The translations under genes were made by a program, and so were the position numbers. A DNA stretch of 64,000 nt, taken from Hyalangium ruber. Lineage in GTDB: Bacteria; Myxococcota; Myxococcia; Myxococcales; Myxococcaceae. Below the pieces are notes generated by a model, which saw nothing but the letters and a program-made list of their open reading frames with translations, made no database searches and was not told the DNA's origin. The stretch lies in contig NZ_JAXIVS010000002.1 in assembly GCF_034259325.1 (NCBI RefSeq), forward strand, positions 620,001 through 684,000, given 5' to 3'. Below are positions 16,149 through 23,744 of the stretch, piece after piece; within the stretch, counting starts at the first letter, position 1, and each line of letters begins with the position of its first letter.

Positions 16149-17570
16149 CTACTCCTTCAGGGACTGCGGCAGTTTAGCTGACGGATAGATCGGCAGGTAG
16201 CATCCGCCTCGATACTCGTAGCCCTTCACCTTGCACTTCTCGTCAGACGCGTAGACATGGACCCAGCAACTCCGCGTCTCCTTCTTGCCAGGGGTCAGTT
16301 CGATCTCCACCTCGATGTCTCGGTCACATGGGGGAAGGCTCTGTCCAGGGAAGGGCCGCTTGGGCATCTCCAGCCCGATCCCTGTGGGCTGAGCTCGCCG
16401 CGCTCCAAGTGCCTCAGGCACCAGAGAGATGGTGTCTCCCAGCGCCACCGGACTCTCGTCCTCCTCGGCGGCGGTGCTTACCGCCTGACTCTCCTGAGAT
16501 AGTCCCTCCCATGGATGCACCACCCACCATGTCAGGGCAGTGAGAGCGGCGCCTCCTATGGCGCCTCCGAGCCAAGGCCCTGCTAGGATGAGGCGTTGGC
16601 GCAAACGGCGGCCTCTGCGTGCCCTCTTCTCGGAAACTACCTCGTGCCAACGTGGAGCGATGGAAGCATTCGCCTTGCGACCCGCGGAGTGCGCCGCCCC
16701 CTCCAACTCCAGCGCCACCTCCGCCGCACTGCCTCGTTCCGCTGGCGAGTCCGCCAACATCCGCAAGATGAGCAGATCGAGTTCCGGGCACACGGTGGCA
16801 AGCGCGCTCGGCGGCTGAAGCGGAGGCTGCGGCGCACGTGTCGGATCGACGGCCCGACCCAGGTCCGTCCCGGGCGGCGGGTAGCGCCCCGTTACCGCTC
16901 GGTAGGCCGTCACCCCCAGCGCATACACATCATCCGCCTCAGTGGCCGCGTAGTGAGCCCGAGGGTCACGGTAGCTGGCCCACAGGAAGCGCAGTGCCTG
17001 GGGACTGCGATACGGCTCGGTACCTGGAGGCAGTGTCTCCCGCGTCACCAGACGCGCTCCCGTGAATGTCCCGGCCCCTAAATCCAACAGGGTCGCGAAC
17101 CCCTCGGGACTCACCAGCACGTTTTCCCCTTTGACATCCCGGTGCAGGCCGTCGGCTCGATGCGTGGCCTCCAACGCTCGGGCCAGCTGCGCCAGCACCC
17201 GCATCATCTGCCGGCTGGTGCGCTCGCCCTCGGCAGCCCACGCGTACAGTTCCACGCCCTCCACCCAGTTCATCACCAGGAAGGGGTACGGCTCCCCGCC
17301 CGGCCGTCTCCACCAACCGCGCTCCCTCAGCTTCGGAACGTGGTCGTGTCGAATGCGCGAGAGCAACTCCCCCTCTCGCTCGAAGCGCGGATCCAGGGGG
17401 AAGTGCGCAAGCTTCAGCGCGAAGAACCCCGCCTCCGCAGGCTCCACACTCCGCACGCGATACACCGTGCCGTAGGTGCCTCGGCCGTGCAGACCCTCCA
17501 CGCGCCAGCCGCCTATCTCCGTGCCAGAGGGAAGTGCATCCGGTCTCCACTCCATCTCACGACCAGACAT
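16149..17570 (-). CDS. Membrane-anchored Hanks-type Ser/Thr protein kinase
   Basis: The 473-residue protein opens with a kinase domain (about residues 20-290): glycine loop GRGTYGTVYRV, ATP lysine Lys53 in FALKLAH, catalytic HRDVKGEN (Asp145), and DLGAG at 163-167 in place of DFG. A basic stretch (EKRARRGRRLRQR) precedes one transmembrane segment (about 330-352), and the C-terminal ~120 residues lie outside the membrane with several cysteines (LPPCDRD, RSCWVHV, EKCKVKG, GGCYLPI). This is the usual layout of a receptor-like bacterial kinase. The extracytoplasmic part matches no family I know. The start could also be Met6 at 17555. It is divergent from the DUF418 gene at 17660 and separated by about 100 bases from the HipA-like gene, which runs toward it. 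Confidence 0.9.
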   Translation of the reverse strand: MSGREMEWRPDALPSGTEIGGWRVEGLHGRGTYGTVYRVRSVEPAEAGFFALKLAHFPLDPRFEREGELLSRIRHDHVPKLRERGWWRRPGGEPYPFLVMNWVEGVELYAWAAEGERTSRQMMRVLAQLARALEATHRADGLHRDVKGENVLVSPEGFATLLDLGAGTFTGARLVTRETLPPGTEPYRSPQALRFLWASYRDPRAHYAATEADDVYALGVTAYRAVTGRYPPPGTDLGRAVDPTRAPQPPLQPPSALATVCPELDLLILRMLADSPAERGSAAEVALELEGAAHSAGRKANASIAPRWHEVVSEKRARRGRRLRQRLILAGPWLGGAIGGAALTALTWWVVHPWEGLSQESQAVSTAAEEDESPVALGDTISLVPEALGARRAQPTGIGLEMPKRPFPGQSLPPCDRDIEVEIELTPGKKETRSCWVHVYASDEKCKVKGYEYRGGCYLPIYPSAKLPQSLKE

Positions 17571-17659
17571 CCGACTTCTCCTCTCGCGAGACGCGCACGT
17601 CCCCTGAGCACATCCTACCCTCCAGGTCGCGGCTCGCCTACCATGCGCTCTCCAAGCTC

Positions 17660-18976
17660 ATGAGCGCCTCTCCATCTCCTGACTCCGCATCGCCCTCCGA
17701 GTCTCAACCGATGGATGGCGGCGAGCGCCTGGTCCTCATCGACACGCTGCGAGGCTTCGCGCTCTGCGGCATCTTCGTGTCGAACGTCTTCATGTGGTTC
17801 AGCGGCCGCTTCTACCTGTCCCGCGCCCAGCAGACTGCCCTCGCGGACAACGAGTCCCTCCTCGACACGGTGGCGCGGCACGCGGCGCAGTTCTTCGTCT
17901 ACGGGAAGTTCATCACCCTCTTCGCGTTCCTCTTCGGCCTGGGCTTCGCCGTGCAGATGGGACGTGCCGAGAAGCGGGGTGCCTCCATCGTCCCACTCTA
18001 CGCCCGCCGCCTGGGCGTGCTGCTGTGCCTCGGCCTCGCACACCTGTTCCTGCTCTGGCACGGCGACATCCTCACCACCTACGCGCTCGTGGGCTTCACG
18101 CTGCTCCTGTTCCGAGGCCGCTCGGACAAGGCGTTGCTCAGCTGTGCCGCCGTCCTCATCTTCCTGGTGCCCATCGCCATCCTGGCCATCCAGCGCTTCC
18201 CCCAGCTCCTGGGCTCCGCGGAGGCCACGGCCGCCGCCACCCAGGAAGCCACGGAGCGCGCCACGGCCCTCAGGACCCAGACGTGGGAGGCCTTCACGAG
18301 CGGCAGCTACTTCGAGGTGCTGAGCGCCAGCGCCACCTACTACCTCCACGAGATCCTCAAGCCCATGCTGTTCGGAACGTGCGCCGTCCTGGGCAGGTTC
18401 CTGCTGGGCCTGCTGGCGGGCCGCAGCGGGCTCTTCCACCATGCCTCTCAGCACCAGCGCCTCTTCCGCAAGGTGCTGCTCTGGGGCTTCGTGGCCGGAG
18501 TGCTCGGCACCAGCGCCGGATTGGTGGTGCGCCAGCTCACCGCACAGAAGGTGCTGGATCCCGCCAGCATGCCCTGGCTGCCCCTGATCACAACGCCCCT
18601 GCGGCACCTGGGCGATCTGGGCCTGGGCGCCTTCTACGTGGCGAGCCTCACCCTGCTCTTCCAGCGTCCCCACTGGCAACGCTGGCTCTCGGTGCTTGCG
18701 CCAGCGGGCCGCATGACGCTCACGAACTACCTGTGCCAGACCGTGAGCAGCGTCCTGCTCTTCTATGGATACGGGCTGGGACTCTTCGGCAAGGCCGGGC
18801 CCGCGCTGTGCGTGGCGCTCGCCGTGGGCATCTTCACCGTGCAACTGGCCCTGAGCCACCTGTGGCTCGCGCGCTTCCGCTTCGGCCCCGCCGAGTGGCT
18901 ATGGCGCTCGCTGACCTACGGCAAGGCCCAGCCCATGCGCCGCGCCCCCGCCACAGTCCCAACAGTGGCTGTGTAA
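17660..18976 (+). CDS. DUF418 family polytopic membrane protein (YeiB-like)
   Basis: The ATG at 17660 gives 438 residues. The opening LIDTLRGFALCGIFVSNVF and the C-terminal half with AGRMTLTNYLCQTVSSVLLFYGYGLGLFG are the two signatures of the DUF418/YeiB family, and roughly ten hydrophobic helices are present, including LITLFAFLFGLGFAVQMGRAE-like and LLCLGLAHLFLLWHGDILTTYAL stretches. The N-terminal helix block resembles acyltransferase-3/heparan-acetyltransferase-type proteins. The biological role is not established; an inner-membrane transport or acyl-transfer role is possible. Longer starts would overlap the divergent kinase gene and add non-hydrophobic sequence, so 17660 is preferred. Confidence 0.85.
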   Translation: MSASPSPDSASPSESQPMDGGERLVLIDTLRGFALCGIFVSNVFMWFSGRFYLSRAQQTALADNESLLDTVARHAAQFFVYGKFITLFAFLFGLGFAVQMGRAEKRGASIVPLYARRLGVLLCLGLAHLFLLWHGDILTTYALVGFTLLLFRGRSDKALLSCAAVLIFLVPIAILAIQRFPQLLGSAEATAAATQEATERATALRTQTWEAFTSGSYFEVLSASATYYLHEILKPMLFGTCAVLGRFLLGLLAGRSGLFHHASQHQRLFRKVLLWGFVAGVLGTSAGLVVRQLTAQKVLDPASMPWLPLITTPLRHLGDLGLGAFYVASLTLLFQRPHWQRWLSVLAPAGRMTLTNYLCQTVSSVLLFYGYGLGLFGKAGPALCVALAVGIFTVQLALSHLWLARFRFGPAEWLWRSLTYGKAQPMRRAPATVPTVAV

Positions 18977-19031
18977 CGGCTCGCGTCCCCTGGCACTGCT
19001 GAGTGGCTGCTACCGGTTTTGGGTAGGGCAC

Positions 19032-19070
19032 AAACCTGTCCGACATCAGACAGGTTTGGCAAAAGTGCCA
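19032..19070. terminator. Two adjacent stem-loops between convergent genes
   Basis: AAACCTGTC (19032-19040) pairs with GACAGGTTT (19049-19057) around an eight-base loop, and TGGCA/TGCCA (19057-19070) forms a second short hairpin directly after it. They sit between the DUF418 gene and the convergent gene ending at 19095, so a bidirectional terminator is the simplest reading. There is no long T run, and the palindromic part could instead bind a regulator. Confidence 0.5.
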
Positions 19071-19094
19071 CCGAAGCGGCCTCGGCAGTCCATC

Positions 19095-19454
19095 TCACTC
19101 GCTCATCAACTGGACCGCGACTTCCAGGCCCTCGCGCATCTCTCTCCCCGGCTTGGGATGCCGCTTCCGATACTCCCGAGCGGACTGCGTCGTGATGACC
19201 GGCTCGGCCTCGAGCTCGTACCTGTCCAGCTCGACGAAGGCGATGAGGTCAGGGCCCACGACCACCGTGTAGAGGTCCTCGCCCTGATCAGGGATGCGGG
19301 AAACGAGGTAGGCCTTCGCGAGGCCTGGGAACTTCTCCCGCAGCGCCGACAGGAGCCGCTCGCCCTCAGGCCCGAACAGCCACTGGCGGTCTCGCTCCAA
19401 CTGCTCGCGAACCCCCGCTTCCCATTCCGGCTTCAGCTTCGTCCAGAGTGCCAT
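19095..19454 (-). CDS. Small hypothetical cytoplasmic protein
   Basis: The 119-residue protein has no signal peptide or membrane segment. It is rich in charged residues and contains a central beta-rich stretch (AYLVSRIPDQGEDLYTVVVGPDLIAFVELDRY) and an Arg/Lys-rich segment YRKRHPKPGREMREGL near the end. I do not recognise the family. It starts 14 bases after the stop of the cytochrome c' gene on the same strand, so the two are probably co-transcribed. The coding frame follows native high-GC codon use, which supports a real gene. Confidence 0.7.
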   Translation of the reverse strand: MALWTKLKPEWEAGVREQLERDRQWLFGPEGERLLSALREKFPGLAKAYLVSRIPDQGEDLYTVVVGPDLIAFVELDRYELEAEPVITTQSAREYRKRHPKPGREMREGLEVAVQLMSE

Positions 19455-19468
19455 TCAGACTCCCGCCC

Positions 19469-19957
19469 TCACTGTCGCTTCAGGTACGCCGCGTGGCAGG
19501 CGACACACGTCTCCATGAGGCGGCCATAGCTCTCGGCGAGAGCCTTGTCGTCCTTCTTCTCGGCGGCGGCGGCGACGGCCTGGGCCCGCGTGCGCGCCTC
19601 GTCCTGGAGGACGAAGAAGCGCTCGGGCAGCAGGGCGTTCAGATCATCCTCGCCCCCCGCGATGGGACGCACGAGCCGAGGCTCGGCGGAGATGCGCAGG
19701 GCGGTGGCCCGCGCCACGTCGTACTGGAGCAACGCGACGCCGAACATCAGGTCCCGCGCATCCTGCCCGTGGCGCTCCATCTTCTTGCGCAGCAAGCCCC
19801 GCGCGCTCTCGGGCAGGTAGTCCGGCGCGGGCAGCCCGGGGCTCGCCTTCGCCTCGGAGACCTTCTTCTTCGGCTCGGCGGCCGAGGCGTGGAGGAGAAA
19901 GCCCGCGCACAGGAAACCCACCACCACCAACGTCCTGCGAAAGACAGACAGCTTCAT
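19469..19957 (-). CDS. Secreted cytochrome c' (class II c-type cytochrome-like)
   Basis: The 162-residue protein has a Sec signal peptide (MKLSVFRRTLVVVGFLCAGFLLHASA) and a single heme-attachment motif CVACH only nine residues from the C-terminus. A C-terminal CxxCH preceded by a helical, alanine-rich domain is typical of cytochrome c', a four-helix bundle that binds NO or CO and sometimes acts in electron transfer. The preceding helices (ESARGLLRKKMERHGQDARDLMFGVALL ... EKKDDKALAESYGRLMETC) fit this fold. The start has a good ribosome site (GAGGTGA). It is the first gene of a probable two-gene unit with the hypothetical gene at 19454. Confidence 0.8.
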   Translation of the reverse strand: MKLSVFRRTLVVVGFLCAGFLLHASAAEPKKKVSEAKASPGLPAPDYLPESARGLLRKKMERHGQDARDLMFGVALLQYDVARATALRISAEPRLVRPIAGGEDDLNALLPERFFVLQDEARTRAQAVAAAAEKKDDKALAESYGRLMETCVACHAAYLKRQ

Positions 19958-20129
19958 GGAATCACCTCGCTTTCTCAGGACTTAAGCATCCAGACGCACG
20001 TCGGGGTGATGACCGGAGGGACAGGTCGTACGAGCCCCAACAGTGTTGACGGGTGAGAATCAATGATCGACCATTTCCCCCCGAGCGAGCGGGAGCCGGC
20101 CGGAACTCCCTGGGCGTGCTCCCCTACCT

Positions 20130-22796
20130 ATGAATCCTCTGCTCGGTCCCCCCTCCACACGTAGGACTCGTGTGCCCAGGAACGCCTCGCGGCACCTCCT
20201 CTTGCTCGGAGTGCTGCTCACGGGCAGCGCCAGCGCCTACGAAGGCGCGACTCCCCCGAGCGAGCAGCAGGCCGCCGAGGCCGAAACTCCACCTCCGGCG
20301 CCCCAGCTCACCAAGGCCCCCGAGGTGCTCAAGTTCGTCGAGGCCACCTACCCGCCCGAGGCACTCGCGCGAGGCGAGACGGCCCAGGTGGTCTTCTTCA
20401 TCGACATCGACGAGACGGGCAAGGTGACGCAGGCGGAGGTGACGCGCTCGGCTGGAGCCGAGTTCGACGCGGCAGCGCGCGAGGCCGTGCTGCAGCTCGA
20501 GTTCTCCCCGGCCGAGGTGGACGGCAAGCCCGCCCCCGTGCGCATCGAATACGCCTACCACTTCGAGCCGAAGCCGCCGCCGCCGACCGCGCCGACCGCC
20601 GAGGTCGAGAAGCCCATCAACTTCCGAGGGCGCGTCGTCCAGCGAGGAACGCGAGACCCCGTCGCCAACGCCACGGTGTACCTGCCCGAGCAGAACCTCT
20701 CCGCGGAGACGGACGCGGACGGCAACTTCGAGCTGCGCGGCGTCACCCCGGGCCGGCTCAGGGTGGAAATCTCCGAGCCGAAGCACAAGAAGTTCTTCAC
20801 CGTCGAGGAGGTGCGCGAAGGGGAAGTCACCGAGCTGACCGCCTACATCTGGAAGAAGGTGGAGAACGGCTTCGAGACGGTGGTGGTGGGCGCGCGGGAG
20901 AAGAAGGAGGTCGCCCGCCGCACGCTCGCCAAGCAGGAGGTCCAGAGCGTGCCGGGCACCTTCGGCGACCCGGTGCGCGTGCTGCAGAACATGCCGGGCA
21001 TGGCGCGGGCGCCCTACATCTCCGGCGCCCTGCTGGTGCGCGGCGCGCAGCCGGAAGACAGCCAGGTGATGATCGACGGCGTCCCCATCCCGCTGCTCTA
21101 CCACTTCGCCGGCGGCCCCTCGGTCATCACCCCGTCCATCATCGACCGGATCGACTTCTTCCCCGGGGCCTACGGGGCGAAGTACGGGCGGGCCATCGCG
21201 GGCATCGTGGACGTGGGGACGCGGCCCCCCGAGCCCAAGCGACTCCACGGCCTGGTGGACATCGACCTGCTGGACGCGGGCTTCTACGTCGAGTCTCCGC
21301 TCAGCCAGACGAAGAACCGGGGCACGCTGGCGCTCGCCGCGCGGCGCAGCTACATCGACGTGCTGCTGCCTCCCGTGCTGGAGGCCTTCCGCGAGCCCGG
21401 CTCGGCCTCCACGGCGGTGGCGCCGTACTACTGGGACTACCAGGCCCGCTATGACTTGAAGCTCGGCAAGGACCGCTTCGAGGTCGTCGCCTTCGGCTCC
21501 AGCGACACGCTGGTGGTTTCGCAGACCGGCTCGGAGGAGACCCAGCCCTTCTCGCTGGACACGCACCAGTCCTTCCACCGGCTGCGGCTGGCCTGGAGCC
21601 GGCCCACCGAGTCCGGCTGGAGGCTGTCGCTGGCGCCCACCGTCGGGCTCACCGTCAACAACATCGGCATCGGAGACCAGTTCGAGGGCGGGCTGAACTC
21701 GCGCGACCTGAACCTGCGCGGCGCCGCCGAGAAGGAGTTCTCCAAGTCGCTCTCCTTCGAGGCGGGCGTGGACGTCAACGCCACCTTCTACACGCTCAAG
21801 CTCGAGGTGCCGGGAGTCGCCGGGCCCGGCGAGGAGGACCCACCTCCCGTCACCCGCGAGCAGGACGTGCCCATGGCCTCCTATGCGACGTACGCCGAGG
21901 CGGTGTGGTCTCCCATCGAGCGGTTGAAGTTCGTCCCCGGGCTGCGCTTCGAGGCGTACCGGCTGCCCAGCGGCTGGCACCCCTCGCTCGAGCCGCGCCT
22001 GGCCACGCGCTTCGAGGTGAACGAGCTGATCACCGCGAAGGCGGCGTGGGGCCTCTACCGGCAGGCTCCGCAGCCGGGCCAGGTGGACACGGTGTTCGGC
22101 AACCCGGACCTGGGGCTCTCGCGCAGCCACCAGACGGTGGCGGGCTTCGAGTGGAAGCTCACCGACGCGGTGCTGCTGGACATGCAGGGCTTCTACAACT
22201 GGCGGCAGCGGCTCGTCGTCTCGTCGGATCAGTTCGTGGAGCGCGATGGCGAGCGGGTGCCCGAGCTCTACACCCACGCGGGCCGAGGGCGCGCGTACGG
22301 CATGGAGGTGCTGCTCAAGCACGAGCTCACCGAGCGCTTCTACGGCTGGGTGGCCTACACCCTCTCGCGCTCCGAGCAGTTCGACGAGGAGGCGAAGCTC
22401 TACGCCCCGGTCCAGTTCGACCAGTCCCACATCCTGACGCTGGTGGGCTCCTACAAGCTCGACAACGGGTGGGAGCTGGGGGCGCGCTTCCGGCTCACCA
22501 CGGGGCGCCCGGAGACGCCCATCATCGGCTCGACGTTCGACGCGGACCGGGGCCGGTACGTGCCCCTGGAGGGTGTGCCCGGCTCGGCGCGCGGCTCGAC
22601 GTTCCACCAGTTGGACCTGCGCGCCGAGCGGCAGTGGACGTTCGAGCGCTGGCGGCTCTCGGCGTACCTGGACATCCAGAACATCTACAACGCCGCCAAC
22701 CCGGAGGGAGTGCTCTGGGACTACCGCTACCGCGAGAACGCCCCGCTCCGGGGCCTGCCGCTGCTGCCCACCTTCGGCGTGAAGGGAGAGTTCTGA
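20130..22796 (+). CDS. TonB-dependent outer-membrane receptor with an N-terminal TonB C-terminal-type domain
   Basis: The 888-residue protein has a signal peptide and then four parts. A TonB-CTD-like domain covers about residues 60-145 (VEATYPPEALARGETAQVVF, VTRSAGAEFDAAAREAVLQLEF). A Pro-rich linker and a carboxypeptidase-regulatory-like domain follow at about 163-240 (FRGRVVQRGTRDPVANATVYL). A plug domain sits at about 245-360 (SVPGTFGDPVRVLQNMPG, GALLVRGAQPEDSQVMIDGVPI), and a 22-strand-type barrel runs to the final GVKGEF, ending in the aromatic residue expected for barrel insertion. Such receptors use proton-motive force relayed by TonB/ExbB/ExbD to import ligands. Carrying a TonB-like domain at the receptor N-terminus is unusual; it would lie in the periplasm. 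The following lipoprotein gene starts within the stop codon, so the two are coupled. Confidence 0.9.
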   Translation: MNPLLGPPSTRRTRVPRNASRHLLLLGVLLTGSASAYEGATPPSEQQAAEAETPPPAPQLTKAPEVLKFVEATYPPEALARGETAQVVFFIDIDETGKVTQAEVTRSAGAEFDAAAREAVLQLEFSPAEVDGKPAPVRIEYAYHFEPKPPPPTAPTAEVEKPINFRGRVVQRGTRDPVANATVYLPEQNLSAETDADGNFELRGVTPGRLRVEISEPKHKKFFTVEEVREGEVTELTAYIWKKVENGFETVVVGAREKKEVARRTLAKQEVQSVPGTFGDPVRVLQNMPGMARAPYISGALLVRGAQPEDSQVMIDGVPIPLLYHFAGGPSVITPSIIDRIDFFPGAYGAKYGRAIAGIVDVGTRPPEPKRLHGLVDIDLLDAGFYVESPLSQTKNRGTLALAARRSYIDVLLPPVLEAFREPGSASTAVAPYYWDYQARYDLKLGKDRFEVVAFGSSDTLVVSQTGSEETQPFSLDTHQSFHRLRLAWSRPTESGWRLSLAPTVGLTVNNIGIGDQFEGGLNSRDLNLRGAAEKEFSKSLSFEAGVDVNATFYTLKLEVPGVAGPGEEDPPPVTREQDVPMASYATYAEAVWSPIERLKFVPGLRFEAYRLPSGWHPSLEPRLATRFEVNELITAKAAWGLYRQAPQPGQVDTVFGNPDLGLSRSHQTVAGFEWKLTDAVLLDMQGFYNWRQRLVVSSDQFVERDGERVPELYTHAGRGRAYGMEVLLKHELTERFYGWVAYTLSRSEQFDEEAKLYAPVQFDQSHILTLVGSYKLDNGWELGARFRLTTGRPETPIIGSTFDADRGRYVPLEGVPGSARGSTFHQLDLRAERQWTFERWRLSAYLDIQNIYNAANPEGVLWDYRYRENAPLRGLPLLPTFGVKGEF

Positions 22797-23737
22797 TGTC
22801 TGCCCGCAAGACCCTGCTGTTCGCCGCGCTCCTGGCCCTGCCGGCGTGCTCCTTCGACTTCGCCCGCTCGACCGACGTCACCGACCGGCGGATCCTCGCC
22901 ATCCAGGTGGAGCCCCCGGAGCTGGCCGGAGGCGCCGCGCTGCCTGCCTTCGTCCAGGCCCGGGCGCTGGTCGTGGATCCGAGCGCGCCGGATGCGGTCA
23001 CAGAGATTCACTGGTGGTCGTGCATGGTGGTTGATCTCGCCAGCGGCGCGGGAGACTCCCGCTGTCCGGAGGGCGAGGCCACCGTCCTGCTCGCCAGCGG
23101 AGAGGCGCCGCTGTCCGCCGTCTCGCAGACCGTTCCGCTGCCCCCAGAGGTGGTGGGCGTGCTGGCCTCGGGGCGCGACGTGCCCGCGCCGCAGGTCCAG
23201 GTGCAGCTCAAGGTCGGCTCGGGGGAGGGAGAGCTGTTCGCCATCAAGGAGGTGGCGGTGACGCCGCTGCTGCCCGAGGGGCAGGAGGCCAACCGGAACC
23301 CGGTGCTCCAGCGGCTCATGCTCAACGGCGAGGAGTGGCTGCCGGATGTGCCGCGGGTGCTGAGGTACGGCGAGTGCCCGGACGAGGAGCGGAAGGAAGT
23401 GGAGGCGGAGGATGGCAGCCGCGTGCGGGTATGCGAGCACGACATCGAGCCGATCTTCGACGAGGCCGAGGCCCAGTTCTACGAGGAGCGGGGCCTGAGC
23501 GGGGAGCCTGAGACGCAGCGCGAGCGGCTCCGGTTCAACTGGTTCTCCGACGCGGGCTCGTTCCGCCGTGGGCGCACGGACCAGAAGGACCCGAGGGACC
23601 CTTCACCCGACAACATCGGGCCCAAGGCAGAGTGGCGCGAGCCACCGACAAAGAACGCGGGGGCGACGATCTGGGTCGTCATTCGCGACGGTCGCGGCGG
23701 CATCCACTGGGAGCGCCGCGAGGTGCGCTTCGAATAA
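22796..23737 (+). CDS. Lipoprotein coupled to the TonB-dependent receptor
   Basis: The ATG shares its first base with the last base of the receptor stop (TGATG), showing translational coupling. The 313-residue product has a lipoprotein signal peptide ending in LPAC/S (Cys18) and no recognised family. It contains an N-terminal beta-rich domain (RRILAIQVEPPELAGGAALP, resembling an Ig-like opening), a WWSCMVVD segment, a cysteine pair in the middle (GECPDEERKEV ... RVCEHDIEPI) and an acidic C-terminal part ending WVVIRDGRGGIHWERREVRF. By its position it is probably an outer-membrane-attached partner that binds the receptor's ligand. The ligand is unknown. Confidence 0.8.
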   Translation: MSARKTLLFAALLALPACSFDFARSTDVTDRRILAIQVEPPELAGGAALPAFVQARALVVDPSAPDAVTEIHWWSCMVVDLASGAGDSRCPEGEATVLLASGEAPLSAVSQTVPLPPEVVGVLASGRDVPAPQVQVQLKVGSGEGELFAIKEVAVTPLLPEGQEANRNPVLQRLMLNGEEWLPDVPRVLRYGECPDEERKEVEAEDGSRVRVCEHDIEPIFDEAEAQFYEERGLSGEPETQRERLRFNWFSDAGSFRRGRTDQKDPRDPSPDNIGPKAEWREPPTKNAGATIWVVIRDGRGGIHWERREVRFE

Positions 23738-23744
23738 GCGGGGC

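Noticed and set aside
19032-19070. Palindrome as an attachment site or transposon end
   Set aside because: It lies between two convergent native genes with no recombinase, target duplication or composition change.
20124-22607. An 827-codon minus-strand frame opposite the TonB-dependent receptor
   Set aside because: Same antisense artefact; the receptor motifs on the plus strand are complete.
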